Positions 24,659-33,314 of a stretch of 64,000 nucleotides of DNA are shown here, piece after piece. A program made the position numbers and the translations under genes. The stretch spans positions 186,001-250,000 of the forward strand of contig NZ_JQLI01000001.1 in the NCBI RefSeq assembly GCF_000744095.1, given 5' to 3'. Position 1 is the first letter of the stretch. The number at the start of each line of letters is the position of its first letter. Source of the stretch: Cupriavidus necator A5-1 (GTDB lineage Bacteria > Pseudomonadota > Gammaproteobacteria > Burkholderiales > Burkholderiaceae). The notes beneath the pieces are model-generated. The model worked only from the letters and a program-made list of their open reading frames with translations. It was not told where the DNA came from and did not search any database.

Positions 24659-26716
24659 CTATGTCGCCAGCTCCCTGATCTTCTCGACGACCTCCGGATT
24701 GGCAAGCGTGGACACGTCGCCAGGCTCCTGGTGGTTGGAGATCGCCGCCAGCACGCGGCGCATTATCTTGCCCGAGCGTGTCTTGGGCATGTCGGGAACA
24801 ATCACGACCCGATGCGGACGTGCAATCGCGCCAATCTGGGATACCACCGAGGCCGAGACCTTGTTCGCGATCTTCGTGGATGGCGACAGTCCCGGCTTGA
24901 GCGACACATAGAGATCAGGCACCTTGCCCTTGACCTCGTCGGCCACCGGCACCACCGCCGCCTCGGCGACCTCGGACACCAGCAGTGCGGCCGATTCGAT
25001 CTCCTTGGTGCCGAGGCGATGGCCGGAAACGTTGATCACGTCGTCGATGCGGCCAAGGATGCGAAAGTAGCCGTCCGCCGCCTGCATTGCGCCATCGCCC
25101 GCCATATACGGCCAGTCGCGCCAGTCCTTGCTGTCGGGATTCTTGCAATAGCGTGCATAGTACTGGCGCACGTAGCGTTCCGGATCTTTCCAGACGGTCT
25201 GGAATATGCCCGGCCAGGGATTGCGGATGCAGATATTGCCCGCCTTGCCCGAGCCGGCCGGGACCTCCTTGCCTTCCTCGTCAAGGATCACCGGATGAAT
25301 GCCCGGGATCCCCGGGCCCGTGCTGCCGGGCTTCATCGGGTGGATGCCCGGCAGCGTGCTGCAGAGGAAGCCGCCATTCTCGGTTTGCCACCAGGTGTCC
25401 ACGATGACCGCCTTGCCCTTGCCGACTTCACGGTGGTACCACTTCCAGACTTCAGGCTCGATCGGCTCGCCCACCGTGGTCATGTGCTTGAAATGGTAGT
25501 TGTACTTCGCCGGCTCGTCGGGCCCGTTGCGCCGCAGCGCGCGGATTGCGGTGGGCGAGGTGTGGAAGATATTGACGCCGAGGCTTTCCGCAATACGCCA
25601 GGGCCGGCCGGCGTCGGGCCAGGTCGGCACGCCCTCGTAGACGACAGATGAGGCGGCGAGCGCGAGCGGGCCATAGACGATGTAGGAATGCCCGGTGATC
25701 CAGCCAATATCGGCCATGCACCAGTAGACGTCCTCGGGGTGGATATCCTGGATGTACTTCGAGGTCCACGCCACGTAGGACAGATAGCCGCCGGTGGAAT
25801 GCTGGCAGCCCTTGGGCCGGCCCGTGGTGCCGCTCGTGTACATCAGGAACAGCGGTGCCTCCGCCGGCATCGGCTCGGGCTCGACACGCCTGCCGCGGAA
25901 CCCGGCGAGCACGTCATTGAGAATGACGTCGCGGCCCTTCACCAGTATGGCGGCACTGGAATACTTGCCCGGGTAGCGTTGCCAGATCAGGACCTTCTCG
26001 ACCTGCTGACCAGCGCTGGCGGCCTCTGCCACAGCGATGTCGGCCTTTTCTTTGTGATCGAGCAATTCACCGCCGCGGTGATAGGCGTCCATGGTGATCA
26101 GCAGCCGGCTCTCGGAGTCCGCGATGCGCTCGGCGCAGGCCTTTCCGCTGAAGCCGCTGAAGACCTGCGAATGAATCACGCCGATGCGCGCGCATGCGAG
26201 CATGGTGATGGGCAGTTCGGCCACCATGGGCATATGCAGCGTGACGCGGTCGCCGGCCTTCAGGCCGCAGAACTCGCGCAGCAGGGCGGCCAGCTCATTG
26301 ACGCGAACAAAGAGCTCCTGGTAGGTGAGGTGATGCACCGCCTCATGCTCCGGCTCGGGCACGAAATGAATCGCGGTCTTGTTCCTGTACGCAGCGAGGT
26401 GGCGATCCACGCAGTTGTGGCAGGCGTTGATCCTGCCGCCGACGAACCAGCGCCAGAAAGGTGGGTCGCTGGTATCTACTGTCGTTTCCCAGTATTTGTA
26501 CCAGTCCAGCAGGTCTGCGAACTCCTTGAAGCACTCGGGGAAACGATCGAGGGAGAAGCGTTCGAAAATGCGCGGATCGGTCAGATTGGCCTGCGCAATG
26601 AACTGGCCGGTCGGCGGGACATAGTCCTCCTCGGGCCAATGGACCGCGATTTCCGCCTCGGACACATCGGCCGATTCCTGCTGGGCAGCATGGCGTGGCG
26701 ATTTGACTTCAGACAT
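24659..26716 (-). CDS. AMP-forming acetate/propionate-CoA ligase
   Basis: 685 residues of the ACS-like adenylating family. Phosphate-binding loop YTSGTTGRPKG near residue 300, VDTWWQTENGGF (A5), the hinge GRIDDVINVSGHRLGTKEIE and the C-terminal catalytic lysine in PKTRSGKIMRR, the lysine usually controlled by acetylation. It converts a short carboxylate, ATP and CoA to acyl-CoA, AMP and PPi. Slightly longer than typical Acs, with WRWFVGGRINACHNCVDRHL near residue 95 as expected for the acetate branch. Divergent from an ACT-domain gene that may modulate it. Confidence 0.87.
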   Translation of the reverse strand: MSEVKSPRHAAQQESADVSEAEIAVHWPEEDYVPPTGQFIAQANLTDPRIFERFSLDRFPECFKEFADLLDWYKYWETTVDTSDPPFWRWFVGGRINACHNCVDRHLAAYRNKTAIHFVPEPEHEAVHHLTYQELFVRVNELAALLREFCGLKAGDRVTLHMPMVAELPITMLACARIGVIHSQVFSGFSGKACAERIADSESRLLITMDAYHRGGELLDHKEKADIAVAEAASAGQQVEKVLIWQRYPGKYSSAAILVKGRDVILNDVLAGFRGRRVEPEPMPAEAPLFLMYTSGTTGRPKGCQHSTGGYLSYVAWTSKYIQDIHPEDVYWCMADIGWITGHSYIVYGPLALAASSVVYEGVPTWPDAGRPWRIAESLGVNIFHTSPTAIRALRRNGPDEPAKYNYHFKHMTTVGEPIEPEVWKWYHREVGKGKAVIVDTWWQTENGGFLCSTLPGIHPMKPGSTGPGIPGIHPVILDEEGKEVPAGSGKAGNICIRNPWPGIFQTVWKDPERYVRQYYARYCKNPDSKDWRDWPYMAGDGAMQAADGYFRILGRIDDVINVSGHRLGTKEIESAALLVSEVAEAAVVPVADEVKGKVPDLYVSLKPGLSPSTKIANKVSASVVSQIGAIARPHRVVIVPDMPKTRSGKIMRRVLAAISNHQEPGDVSTLANPEVVEKIRELAT

Positions 26717-26906
26717 GACGATTCCCCTTCACTTTCCATGGCATCCATCCAGGTAGTGCCAGTATCACCATCCTGCGATAGCTGCCTGAAACGACGAGTC
26801 CATATTAAGTCCGGGCACCGGGAGTTGCCAGTGCCGCTGTCCCGCCGAGCCCAGAGCTTGCCTGCCGGCCGCCATACGCTAGATTCGTATTGGGGGGCAT
26901 TGGAGA

Positions 26907-27341
26907 ATGAGCATGACCAACGATCTACTTGTGGAACGCGTGGACGTGTGGGCGACAACCATACCGGACCGGCCCGGCGGCCTCGCGGAGGTACTGGAGG
27001 CCTTGCGCGATGCCGGCGCGGACCTGCAATTCGCGATTTCGCGCCGCACGCCGGAGGACCCCGGCAAGGGTGTCGTGTTCGTGACACCGCTGCAGAATGA
27101 CAGGGAAATCCGTGCAGCTGCGCAGGTCGGCTTCAATGTCACGCACAGCCTGCATTCGGTGCGTATCATGGGCGGGAACCGGCCCGGCATTGTGGCGGAG
27201 CTGACCCGCAAGCTTGCGGAAGGCGGAATCAATCTACGCGGATTCTCTGCTTCCGTCATTGGGGTACAGTTTGTCGCGTACGTATCGGTGGACTCGCTGG
27301 ACGATGCGAACAAGGCAATGACGGTCTTGGGCAAGGGCTGA
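26907..27341 (+). CDS. Two-ACT-domain protein
   Basis: 144 residues with two ACT repeats: DRPGGLAEVLEALRDAGADL (about residues 20-45) and NRPGIVAELTRKLAEGGINL (about residues 90-115). ACT domains bind amino acids or similar small ligands. With no enzyme part attached it probably acts as a ligand-sensing partner. It faces the acyl-CoA ligase gene across a 190-base divergent region. A shorter paralog lies at 34580, about 60 percent alike by eye. Confidence 0.8.
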   Translation: MSMTNDLLVERVDVWATTIPDRPGGLAEVLEALRDAGADLQFAISRRTPEDPGKGVVFVTPLQNDREIRAAAQVGFNVTHSLHSVRIMGGNRPGIVAELTRKLAEGGINLRGFSASVIGVQFVAYVSVDSLDDANKAMTVLGKG

Positions 27342-27344
27342 AGC

Positions 27345-27719
27345 TTGCCACGGGGCGAAACACAGGCGATCAAAAGCCATCACAAGAGTGACAGGCAGGC
27401 GCAACCCTATCTGAATTTTGGCGGACGCTTTGACGTGGCGCTGGCCTTCTACGGCAAGGTCCTGAGCGCGCAGGTGACCTTCATGATGCGGTACAACGAG
27501 GGGCGGGGCGATCAGCCCATCTCCGAGGAATGGAAGGAAAGGGTCATGCACGCCAATATCCAGATAATCGGCGAAAACCAGATCATGGCTTCTGACGGCA
27601 TGCAGGGACAGACCCCGGCGTTCTCGGGATTCAGATGTCGGTCGGCGCGGTGAGCGAGGCCGAGGGGGCGAAGATCGTCAAGGAGCTGGCCGCGGAAGGG
27701 CAGGTGGTGATGCCCTAAG
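27345..27719 (+). pseudogene. PhnB-like VOC (glyoxalase-fold) protein, frameshifted and cut
   Basis: QPYLNFGGRFDVALAFYGKV, VMHANIQIIGENQIMASDG and FSGF fit the PhnB/3-demethylubiquinone methyltransferase-like branch of the VOC superfamily. The frame breaks at about 27630 and continues one frame over as QMSVGAVSEAEGAKIVKELA, then AEGQVVMP and a stop. The last 30 or so residues expected in the family (a RFGMxxDRFG block) are gone. No ATG opens it; it follows the ACT gene by a few bases. Confidence 0.65.
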
Positions 27720-27973
27720 GCGAACGCCTCGCTGCTCGAGTCGCGGCGACAGAATCTGCACCGGCGCGCGGCCGCCTAGTAGGAAGGCGGGGCCCCGGCG
27801 CTGATGGCCGAGCACCTGGATGCCGCAGGCGATCCCAGCGCACCTGAGGCCTATGCCAGCAATCGGCGCGCAGTTGCGCGCAAGGCGTGTGCTATGCACC
27901 AGGCTATTTCTCGCAACGAGTTAGGTACTGAGGGCCATTCATTGCCAGCCGTCATCTGTTATCAGGGGGAGGT

Positions 27974-28570
27974 ATGCGCATCCTGGTCATTGGAGCCACA
28001 GGGCTCCTTGGGAAAGAAATTACGGCCTTATTGTCGGAAGAACATGACGTGGTAGGGGCCAGTCGTAGCTCTCCGGCGGTCTCAGTGGACATCTCCGACA
28101 AGCAGTCGATTCTGACGATGTACAAACAACTGGGCACGGTTGATGCCATGGTCTGCGTAGGAGGCACCGCGAAATTCGCCCCACTGGACGCCCTGACTGA
28201 CGATGATTTTGCATTCAGCCTCGCCAATAAGCTGATGGGGCAGGTCAATCTTGTGCGGTATGGGGTTCCCTACATCTCCCAAGGCGGGTCGGTCACGCTC
28301 ACCAGTGGCACCCTCGCGCAGCATCCAATGCTCGGTGGTGCTGCCGTGAGCACCGTGAACGCCGGCATCGAGGCGTTCGGGCGGGCTGCAGCGCTCGAAT
28401 TGCAAGGCAAGATTCGCGTGAATGTCGTCAGCCCCGGATGGGTGTGGGAGACGCTCGAAGCGATGGGACGCGATCCCGCCAAGGGCGTTCGGGCGGCGGT
28501 GGTCGCACAGGTTTACCGGAAATGTATTCTGGAAGACATTTCCGGGCAGGTAGTGTCGGTCACCCACTGA
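27974..28570 (+). CDS. Short-chain dehydrogenase/reductase
   Basis: 198 residues, short for the SDR family. N-terminal MRILVIGATGLLGKEI gives the NAD(P)-binding Gly motif; VCVGGTAKF stands where NNAG would be. The catalytic region is altered: SVTLTSGTLAQHPMLGGAAV has a Ser (LTSG), but the expected Tyr-x-x-x-Lys is replaced by a stretch without either (STVNAGIEAFGRAAALEL). NVVSPGWV is normal. This matches the atypical SDR branch lacking the Tyr/Lys pair, so catalysis is uncertain. Confidence 0.8.
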   Translation: MRILVIGATGLLGKEITALLSEEHDVVGASRSSPAVSVDISDKQSILTMYKQLGTVDAMVCVGGTAKFAPLDALTDDDFAFSLANKLMGQVNLVRYGVPYISQGGSVTLTSGTLAQHPMLGGAAVSTVNAGIEAFGRAAALELQGKIRVNVVSPGWVWETLEAMGRDPAKGVRAAVVAQVYRKCILEDISGQVVSVTH

Positions 28571-28620
28571 ATCGCCGTGAACACAAGCCGCCCAACGATC
28601 TCTCGACTGGAGGTGCTGCG

Positions 28621-28935
28621 ATGACTACTCGACGAACGTTTCTGAAGGGTATATCGAGCATAGTAACGGCCGCGCTTGCCGGCATCGAGTCGCCGGCAAG
28701 CGCACAAGCGGGGAAGCTTGATGAAAACGATCCGCAAGCCGTTTCACTTGGATATAAGCACGACACAACGAAGGTCGACAAGGCCAAATTTCCCAAGCAC
28801 GAGGCAAGCCAGAAGTGCAGCAACTGCCAATTGTTTCAAGGAAAGGCCAGTGACGCGTGGGGACCCTGCCCCATCTTCGGTGGTAAGCAGGTCGCGGCAA
28901 ATGGTTGGTGCAACTCTTATGTGAAAAAGGTCTGA
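28621..28935 (+). CDS. High-potential iron-sulfur protein (HiPIP)
   Basis: 104 residues. A twin-arginine signal (TTRRTFLKGISSIVTAALAG) exports the folded protein. The mature part carries four cysteines in CSNCQLFQGK, GPCPIFGGK and NGWCNSYVKK, the HiPIP [4Fe-4S] arrangement. It is a periplasmic one-electron carrier between the bc1 complex and terminal oxidases or other partners. The ATG at 28621 follows GGAGGTGCTGCG. The frame is open further upstream but only into the SDR gene. Confidence 0.88.
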   Translation: MTTRRTFLKGISSIVTAALAGIESPASAQAGKLDENDPQAVSLGYKHDTTKVDKAKFPKHEASQKCSNCQLFQGKASDAWGPCPIFGGKQVAANGWCNSYVKKV

Positions 28936-28991
28936 GAAATCTAAAACGCGTCCCCCTCTGAGCGCGCGATCTCACATGAAAGGAGACAGCA

Positions 28992-29285
28992 ATGAAAAAT
29001 CTAACCTTCCTCGCCGCCCTTTCCCTAACGGCCGTTGCGGCTTGGGCCCAAGGCGGTCGCTACGGCTCCCCTCCAACACCTGGGACTGACACTGGCAGGC
29101 GCGCGGAGCCGTCTGTGCAAGCCGCCAGCGGTGCCTCCGGCGAGAGTGCCAAAAAGGACAAGAGCGAAGCGCACGGCAAGGTTGACCGCAGTATGGGGCG
29201 TGCCGGCGGCCAAGGCGCTTCCGCCGCGGCAACGCATAGCCACCCTGACGTCGGCGCCCAAGAGCCAACCCTGAGTTGGTCCTGA
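28992..29285 (+). CDS. Small exported protein of unknown function
   Basis: 97 residues with a clear signal peptide (MKNLTFLAALSLTAVAAWAQ) behind an AAAGGAGACAG ribosome binding site. The mature part is low-complexity, rich in Gly, Ala, Ser and Lys, without cysteines or a fold I can name. It follows the HiPIP gene by 56 bases and may be co-transcribed. Confidence 0.65.
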   Translation: MKNLTFLAALSLTAVAAWAQGGRYGSPPTPGTDTGRRAEPSVQAASGASGESAKKDKSEAHGKVDRSMGRAGGQGASAAATHSHPDVGAQEPTLSWS

Positions 29286-29339
29286 GCTAAAGTCGAAACT
29301 GATTTACGGGCGGGGAATTTGAGACACGGAGTAGGGGGC

Positions 29340-29440
29340 ATGCCATGGGTCGGCGCGGCGCTGTCGATGCGCGTCGCCGAAGCCTACGTCCAGAACGGAG
29401 ACTGTGAGTGCGCCTGCACGAAAAAGGCAGCAAGCACCAC
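29340..29440 (+). pseudogene. Tyrosine recombinase fragment
   Basis: ALSMRVAEAYVQNGDC in one frame and VRLHEKGSKHHLPLL in the next are adjoining parts of the catalytic domain of XerD-like integrases (the RLHEKGGKxH strand). Only about 35 codons remain, with a frameshift between. The rest of 29441-29850 shows no gene. Confidence 0.55.
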
Positions 29441-29890
29441 TTGCCGCTGCTCGGTATCCCAGTCTCCGGTGCAGTAGAGAGCATCGAAATGGCCCCGTCC
29501 CGCCGCGTGTCTGCCCTCTGGGCCCAACGCACCTCGATCTCGAGCACTAAGCCGGTATTCCATGGCGCCGCATCGCCAGCGAGGAACCTCGCCGGGCCTT
29601 GGATGGCCTGCCTTTCGAAGCGCGACGCCATCGTCGATGCCGGCAGCCTGAAGACGTCATTTCGGCAAGGTAAAATTGCAGAAGACATCTTGGCGTGAGC
29701 ACAATCCAGTGGGGGACGCTGCCCCGTTTCCAGGATCGTGATGACAGGGTGGGCGAGCATCAGTGCTTCGTCCTGTGTCATGGCTGATCTCCCAACCACG
29801 CCGATCGATGAGCAAAGCTTCGGGGTGCGTCTCGAGGTATAGGCTCGCGAATGAAAGACACGGCTATCTGGCCGCCCGAGGAGCACGCAA

Positions 29891-30445
29891 ATGGGTACCG
29901 AATCCCCCGCAGGCGATCTGGGCGCCGCAGCGCCCAGGTTCTCGCTGCCCGCCACCGACGGCAGAACGCTTACGCTCGACGACGTGCGCGGCGAGCGTGG
30001 CGTCGTCGTGGTGTTCATGTGCAACCACTGCCCTTATGTGAAGGGCGCGCTGGCACAACTGATCCGCGGCGCGCGCGATCTCGGGCCGCTCGGCATCGGC
30101 ATCGTGGGCATCAACGCGAACGACGCGCGCACCTATTCGGAGGACTCGTTCGACCGGATGGTCGCGTTCGCGGCAGACGCCGGTTTGCCATTTCCCTATC
30201 TCTATGACGAGACGCAAAAGACGGCCCGCGCATATGGCGCGGTCTGCACGCCCGAGTGTTTCGGCTTCGATGCGAACCTGCGGCTGCGTTACCGGGGTCG
30301 CGTGGGCGCGTCGCGCAAAGACCCGGTGGCCGGTGCGCCGCGCGACCTCTTCGAAGCGATGCGGCAGGTCGCGCAGACCGGCGAAGGCCCTGCGCAGCAA
30401 CACCCGGCGTTTGGCTGTTCGATCAAGTGGAAACTGGAAACCTGA
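29891..30445 (+). CDS. Thioredoxin-fold AhpC/TSA-like protein
   Basis: 184 residues, ATG at 29891 behind GAGGAGC. Fold features: APRFSLPATDGRTLTLDDVR, the active-site region VFMCNHCPYVKGAL (Cys-x-x-Cys), FPYLYDETQKTARAYGAVCT and the cis-Pro TPECFGFD. This is the peroxiredoxin-like group with a CxxC whose members are thought to be thiol oxidoreductases. Cytosolic, no signal. Intact in a stretch of broken genes. Confidence 0.82.
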   Translation: MGTESPAGDLGAAAPRFSLPATDGRTLTLDDVRGERGVVVVFMCNHCPYVKGALAQLIRGARDLGPLGIGIVGINANDARTYSEDSFDRMVAFAADAGLPFPYLYDETQKTARAYGAVCTPECFGFDANLRLRYRGRVGASRKDPVAGAPRDLFEAMRQVAQTGEGPAQQHPAFGCSIKWKLET

Positions 30446-30471
30446 CGCCGCAGCACTAAACGACGTGCGGC

Positions 30472-30891
30472 TCATGGCTTTTTCATCGTCGTCCCCGGCG
30501 CGTGCCGTGCGCTCAGGTCGTGGGCGGGCCGATCCACCGCGCAGCCCCAGACGAACTGCTCGTCCTGGTCGAAACGCATGCCGAGCTGCCACGCGATTTC
30601 CGCACCCTCACCCCGGCAGCTTCGATGCCTAGGTAGCAAGTTGAGCAACTGCGCCGCGTAGTCGTGCAGCATCGCCCCTTCGGGCGGCAGCGCGCTGTCG
30701 CTATGGCCGAGCATGTGATGGGCGATGACTTGGTAGCTTTCGGCTAAGGCGGCAATTTGCGGGGCCCAGATGTCCTTGTTTATGCCGACACCATGGATCA
30801 AAACCACCGCTTTTCCGCGCCCAAATACACGGAATGCTGTGCCGTTGGCGACTCCGCCCGTCTGGTCAGGAAGCATAGGATCACGCCTCAT
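30472..30891 (-). pseudogene. Alpha/beta hydrolase remnant joined to another gene's 3' end
   Basis: The first 80 residues (GRGKAVVLIHGVGINKDIWA, IAALAESYQVIAHHMLGHSD) are the start of an alpha/beta hydrolase, including the HG oxyanion region. Near 30630 it changes to EIAWQLGMRFDQDEQFVWGC, which belongs to some other protein I cannot name. The nucleophile and His are lost. Its start overlaps the stop of the DUF1185 remnant (ATGA-like), so the two were one operon. Confidence 0.6.
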
Positions 30892-31352
30892 TGCTGCCGA
30901 GCTCCTCGATGTCTTTATAACGGTCGCCGATACGATGATGAGGACGACCGCCGTCGACGAGCCAAGCGCGATGACGAATTCGTCGGGCGCCGGCGCGTCG
31001 GCAATTGAAAAAATGGATGGTCACATAGTGCGAACGCATGCCTTCGTCCGCCTTGTGCATCAGCGGAATCATCACGGGACAATTCGGACGGCCACGCACT
31101 TTGGTAAAGGCGAGATAGCTCTTAGCCCCAACGGCCTTGCGGTATTTGTTGCCGAAGCGAAGAGTGTGGATCAGCGCGGACGCATGCTCGAGCTCACCGT
31201 CCATCCCGACGAGCGCCGCCTTGCCGTAGCCCTCGACGGCGTCGCCGGAACTGGCGAGTCGCAAGATCTCACCTGTCAGCAACTCACCGAGCACGGACGC
31301 GCATCGTGGATTTCCGGCTTGAGGTCCTCGACGAACCCCTTGGTTGCGGAAG
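30881..31352 (-). pseudogene. DUF1185 'amino acid synthesis' protein remnant
   Basis: GFVEDLKPEIHDA, LGELLTGEILRLASSGDAVE, GKAALVGMDGELEHASALIH and VDGGRPHHRIGDRYKD are in order for DUF1185, but they lie in different frames. At least one frameshift falls near 31295 and a pair near 31010 and 30965; between that pair the correct frame reads ADAPAPDEFVIAL. The first 50 or so residues are absent. Dead copy. Confidence 0.65.
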
Positions 31353-31411
31353 ACCGCTGAGCGGGCAAGGGGCCGGCTGCCGGCTGTGCACTCAATCTAT
31401 TGACTTCAACA

Positions 31412-31611
31412 ATGGCAAACGAGATTGAGCGGGCGGACGCGATCCGCTGACACCCAGATGGCCGAGTATGACCTGACGCCGGCTGACTTGAAGGCGGGCT
31501 GGGTGTTTTCCTCCTCCGCCGGCACCGCGCCCGGTCTGCTACCGCAACGCCGAGGGCCAGAGCTGGAACGGGCAGGGGGAGATGCCGGATTGGCTGCGAC
31601 GCGCGTGCTGA
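31412..31611 (+). pseudogene. H-NS-like small protein remnant, copy C
   Basis: Keeps the start: MANEIERADAIR, then a stop. After a shift come QMAEYDLTPADLKAG and, in a third frame, VCYRNAEGQSWNGQGEMPDW, LRRA and a stop at 31609. The usual last 12 or so residues are cut just where an inverted segment begins (31605). Shows that the family is about 65 residues long with a short helical start and the H-NS DNA-binding loop. Confidence 0.65.
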
Positions 31612-31956
31612 TCCGTGGACAGCGCTCGCATTTCGCGCAGATATGCACGCTCGCCTTCAGTGAATTCAAACACGCTCGCTCTCCTTTTTTCATCGTATCG
31701 ACGAATCATACCGAGCATTTTGCAGACATTCGCATCGTGACGGCGAGTAAAGCAAGGGCGAGAAGTGCTTGTCGGACTGACGTTCGAGGAAACAATTACA
31801 TGCATGTCCCACAAGCGCGCCTTCTTCGAGCCGGGAGGGCGGTGCAACGAAGACAAAGACACTTATCTTCGATTGTGCAGCAAGCACGAGGCCGCGCGCT
31901 TGGCGGTCATTGCGGCCGAGGCAGAATCACGGGACGATACGCTGACTCGCCCCTAA
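31605..31956. pseudogene. Small conserved gene split by an inversion
   Basis: On the minus strand from a GTG at 31673 (behind AAAAGGAG) runs VFEFTEGERAYLREMRALST, DQH. On the plus strand from about 31756 runs GREVLVGLTFEETITCMSHK, NEDKDTYLRLCSKHEAARLA, VIAAEAESRDD, stop at 31954. Joined, they look like one short Burkholderiaceae hypothetical protein of about 90 residues whose first third has been flipped. The family match is from memory and unverified. Confidence 0.45.
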
Positions 31957-31957
31957 A

Positions 31958-32210
31958 TCACCGGAGCTTTGGCTTCATTCCGTGGCGGCCGCTGGAGTAT
32001 TCCGGCGCCGCCTCGCCGTTGGCAGCCCGCCTCTCACGCCGGCGAGCGCCAGCATGCTGCCTGGCTACCTGCAGCGCCTGGGCTGCCCTCGGATCAAACG
32101 TCGCGATCCATTCCCACATTGCGTCCTGCCAAACCGACTCCCAGCCGCTCTTGCTGTAGGGCTGGCCCTTGCGATTTGGGAAGAGTGCAACGCGGCCGCC
32201 GGCGTGTCGG
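31958..32210 (-). pseudogene. Phage-type integrase fragment
   Basis: GRVALFPNRKGQPYSKSGWE, SVWQDAMWEWIATFDP is a recognisable piece of a phage-type integrase just before its catalytic His/Arg box. The frame then drifts into an Arg/Ala-rich tail without the active-site Tyr. A truncated remnant. It overlaps nothing else. Confidence 0.5.
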
Positions 32211-32237
32211 CGCACAGCCTTGGGCAAGGCATCGAGG

Positions 32238-32453
32238 CTATTGTGGGTCTTTGCTGTAGGTGTTGCGTTCTCGGATTTTGCCGTCCCGGCCGTGGATGAA
32301 CAGCTCAACGCCATCCTCTTTCGCTTTTTCTGTGCCGGCGGCGACCGCCTGATCCTGCGTCAGGTATTCCGCGCTCGCTTCGTCTTCCCCTTCGACCTCG
32401 ACGACCCAGCCGTGCTTACCGGTTGGGATAACGTGGATATTGTGTGCGTGCAT
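32238..32453 (-). CDS. DUF2188 protein
   Basis: 71 residues, ATG at 32453 behind AGGAGGAAGACACC. IHVIPTGKHGWVVEVEGEDE at the start and LFIHGRDGKIRERNTYSKDP at the end are the DUF2188 signature (HVVP...GW.V, IHGRDGKIR). Small cytosolic protein, role unknown. It looks intact although both neighbours are broken. Confidence 0.8.
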   Translation of the reverse strand: MHAHNIHVIPTGKHGWVVEVEGEDEASAEYLTQDQAVAAGTEKAKEDGVELFIHGRDGKIRERNTYSKDPQ

Positions 32454-32628
32454 GGTGTCTTCCTCCTGCCACCCCTAATAATTTAATTTTGGCGCTGGTG
32501 CACTGGGACCACCAGCGGCGACTGTGCGACACCGCCCAGTGTAAAGCACACGCACTCTATGACGGGGCACATGGCCACGCCGGGCGCGGATCGGCACAGT
32601 GGGCGCTGTCATTTCACCCGCAGTCAAG

Positions 32629-32733
32629 TTACCCGAGGACGCTGGCCTTCCATTCCTTGAAGACCAGCTCATCGGGCTCGTCATCGATGCCGTGAATCAG
32701 CGGGACGACTTCGTTTTCAATTGCCATTTTCAT
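32629..32733 (-). CDS. 34-codon open frame
   Basis: MKMAIENEVVPLIHGIDDEP, DELVFKEWKASVLG, stop. Acidic, plausible codon use, but no clear ribosome binding site and no family I know. Could be the 3' end of a lost gene. Confidence 0.3.
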   Translation of the reverse strand: MKMAIENEVVPLIHGIDDEPDELVFKEWKASVLG

Positions 32734-32774
32734 CGCTGCAGCGATGGCACACTGCACGCGCGATGACCACCTTT

Positions 32775-32945
32775 TAATGATTGTAAATAGTAGCAGAGGG
32801 AGATTGGAATATCGGACCAGTCCTTTGGCGACGCTGCAAAGCAGCAATCGAAGCGTACCGCAACGGCCGTGTGTGCCAATTACCAGTAACTCGGCTTGAG
32901 CAGCTTGCTCAACAACCGTTGATATGTCGCCCGTGTCAACCGGTT
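32775..32945 (-). pseudogene. Universal stress protein (UspA) C-terminal fragment
   Basis: VVEQAAQAELLVIGTHGRCG, TLRLLLCSVAKGLVRYSNLP carries the UspA ATP-binding pattern (GTHGRxG, then GSVA...RYS.LP) with changes such as Cys for Gly. The N-terminal half is missing, cut where the IS110 piece begins at about 32950. Confidence 0.55.
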
Positions 32946-32949
32946 CGTC

Positions 32950-33314
32950 AAGCAGGCGGGGCTCGCATGCGATCCCTGAGCCTGCGGTTGAGCGCATGCA
33001 GCACCAAACGCAGCCGCAATCGCGCCGGACGACTGTTCTGCCTGATGGCCCGCAGCTTGGCGCGCAGCAAGGACATCGCGCTGGGCGGCTTCTATCGCCG
33101 CATGGCCGCACGACGCGGTGCACTGATTGCCAACATCGCCTTGGCGCGCAAGCTGGCGGTCCTGTTCTGGCGCGTCATGGTTAAGGGCATGCAATATGTC
33201 GAAAGCGGCTTGGCTCACTATGAGGCCCGCGTCCTCGAAACCAAGCAACGGGGCCTCAGACGCCTAGCCAAACAACTCGGCCAAGAGCTAATCCCGCTCC
33301 CTGCTACTGCATAG
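32950..33314 (+). mobile_element. IS110-family transposase C-terminal fragment
   Basis: ALGGFYRRMAARRGALIANI, ALARKLAVLFWRVMVKGMQY, VESGLAHYEARVLETKQRGL, RRLAKQLG, stop at 33312 is the end of an IS110/IS1111-type transposase. The DEDD catalytic N-terminal part and the RNA-like flank are missing, so it is inactive. Confidence 0.6.
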
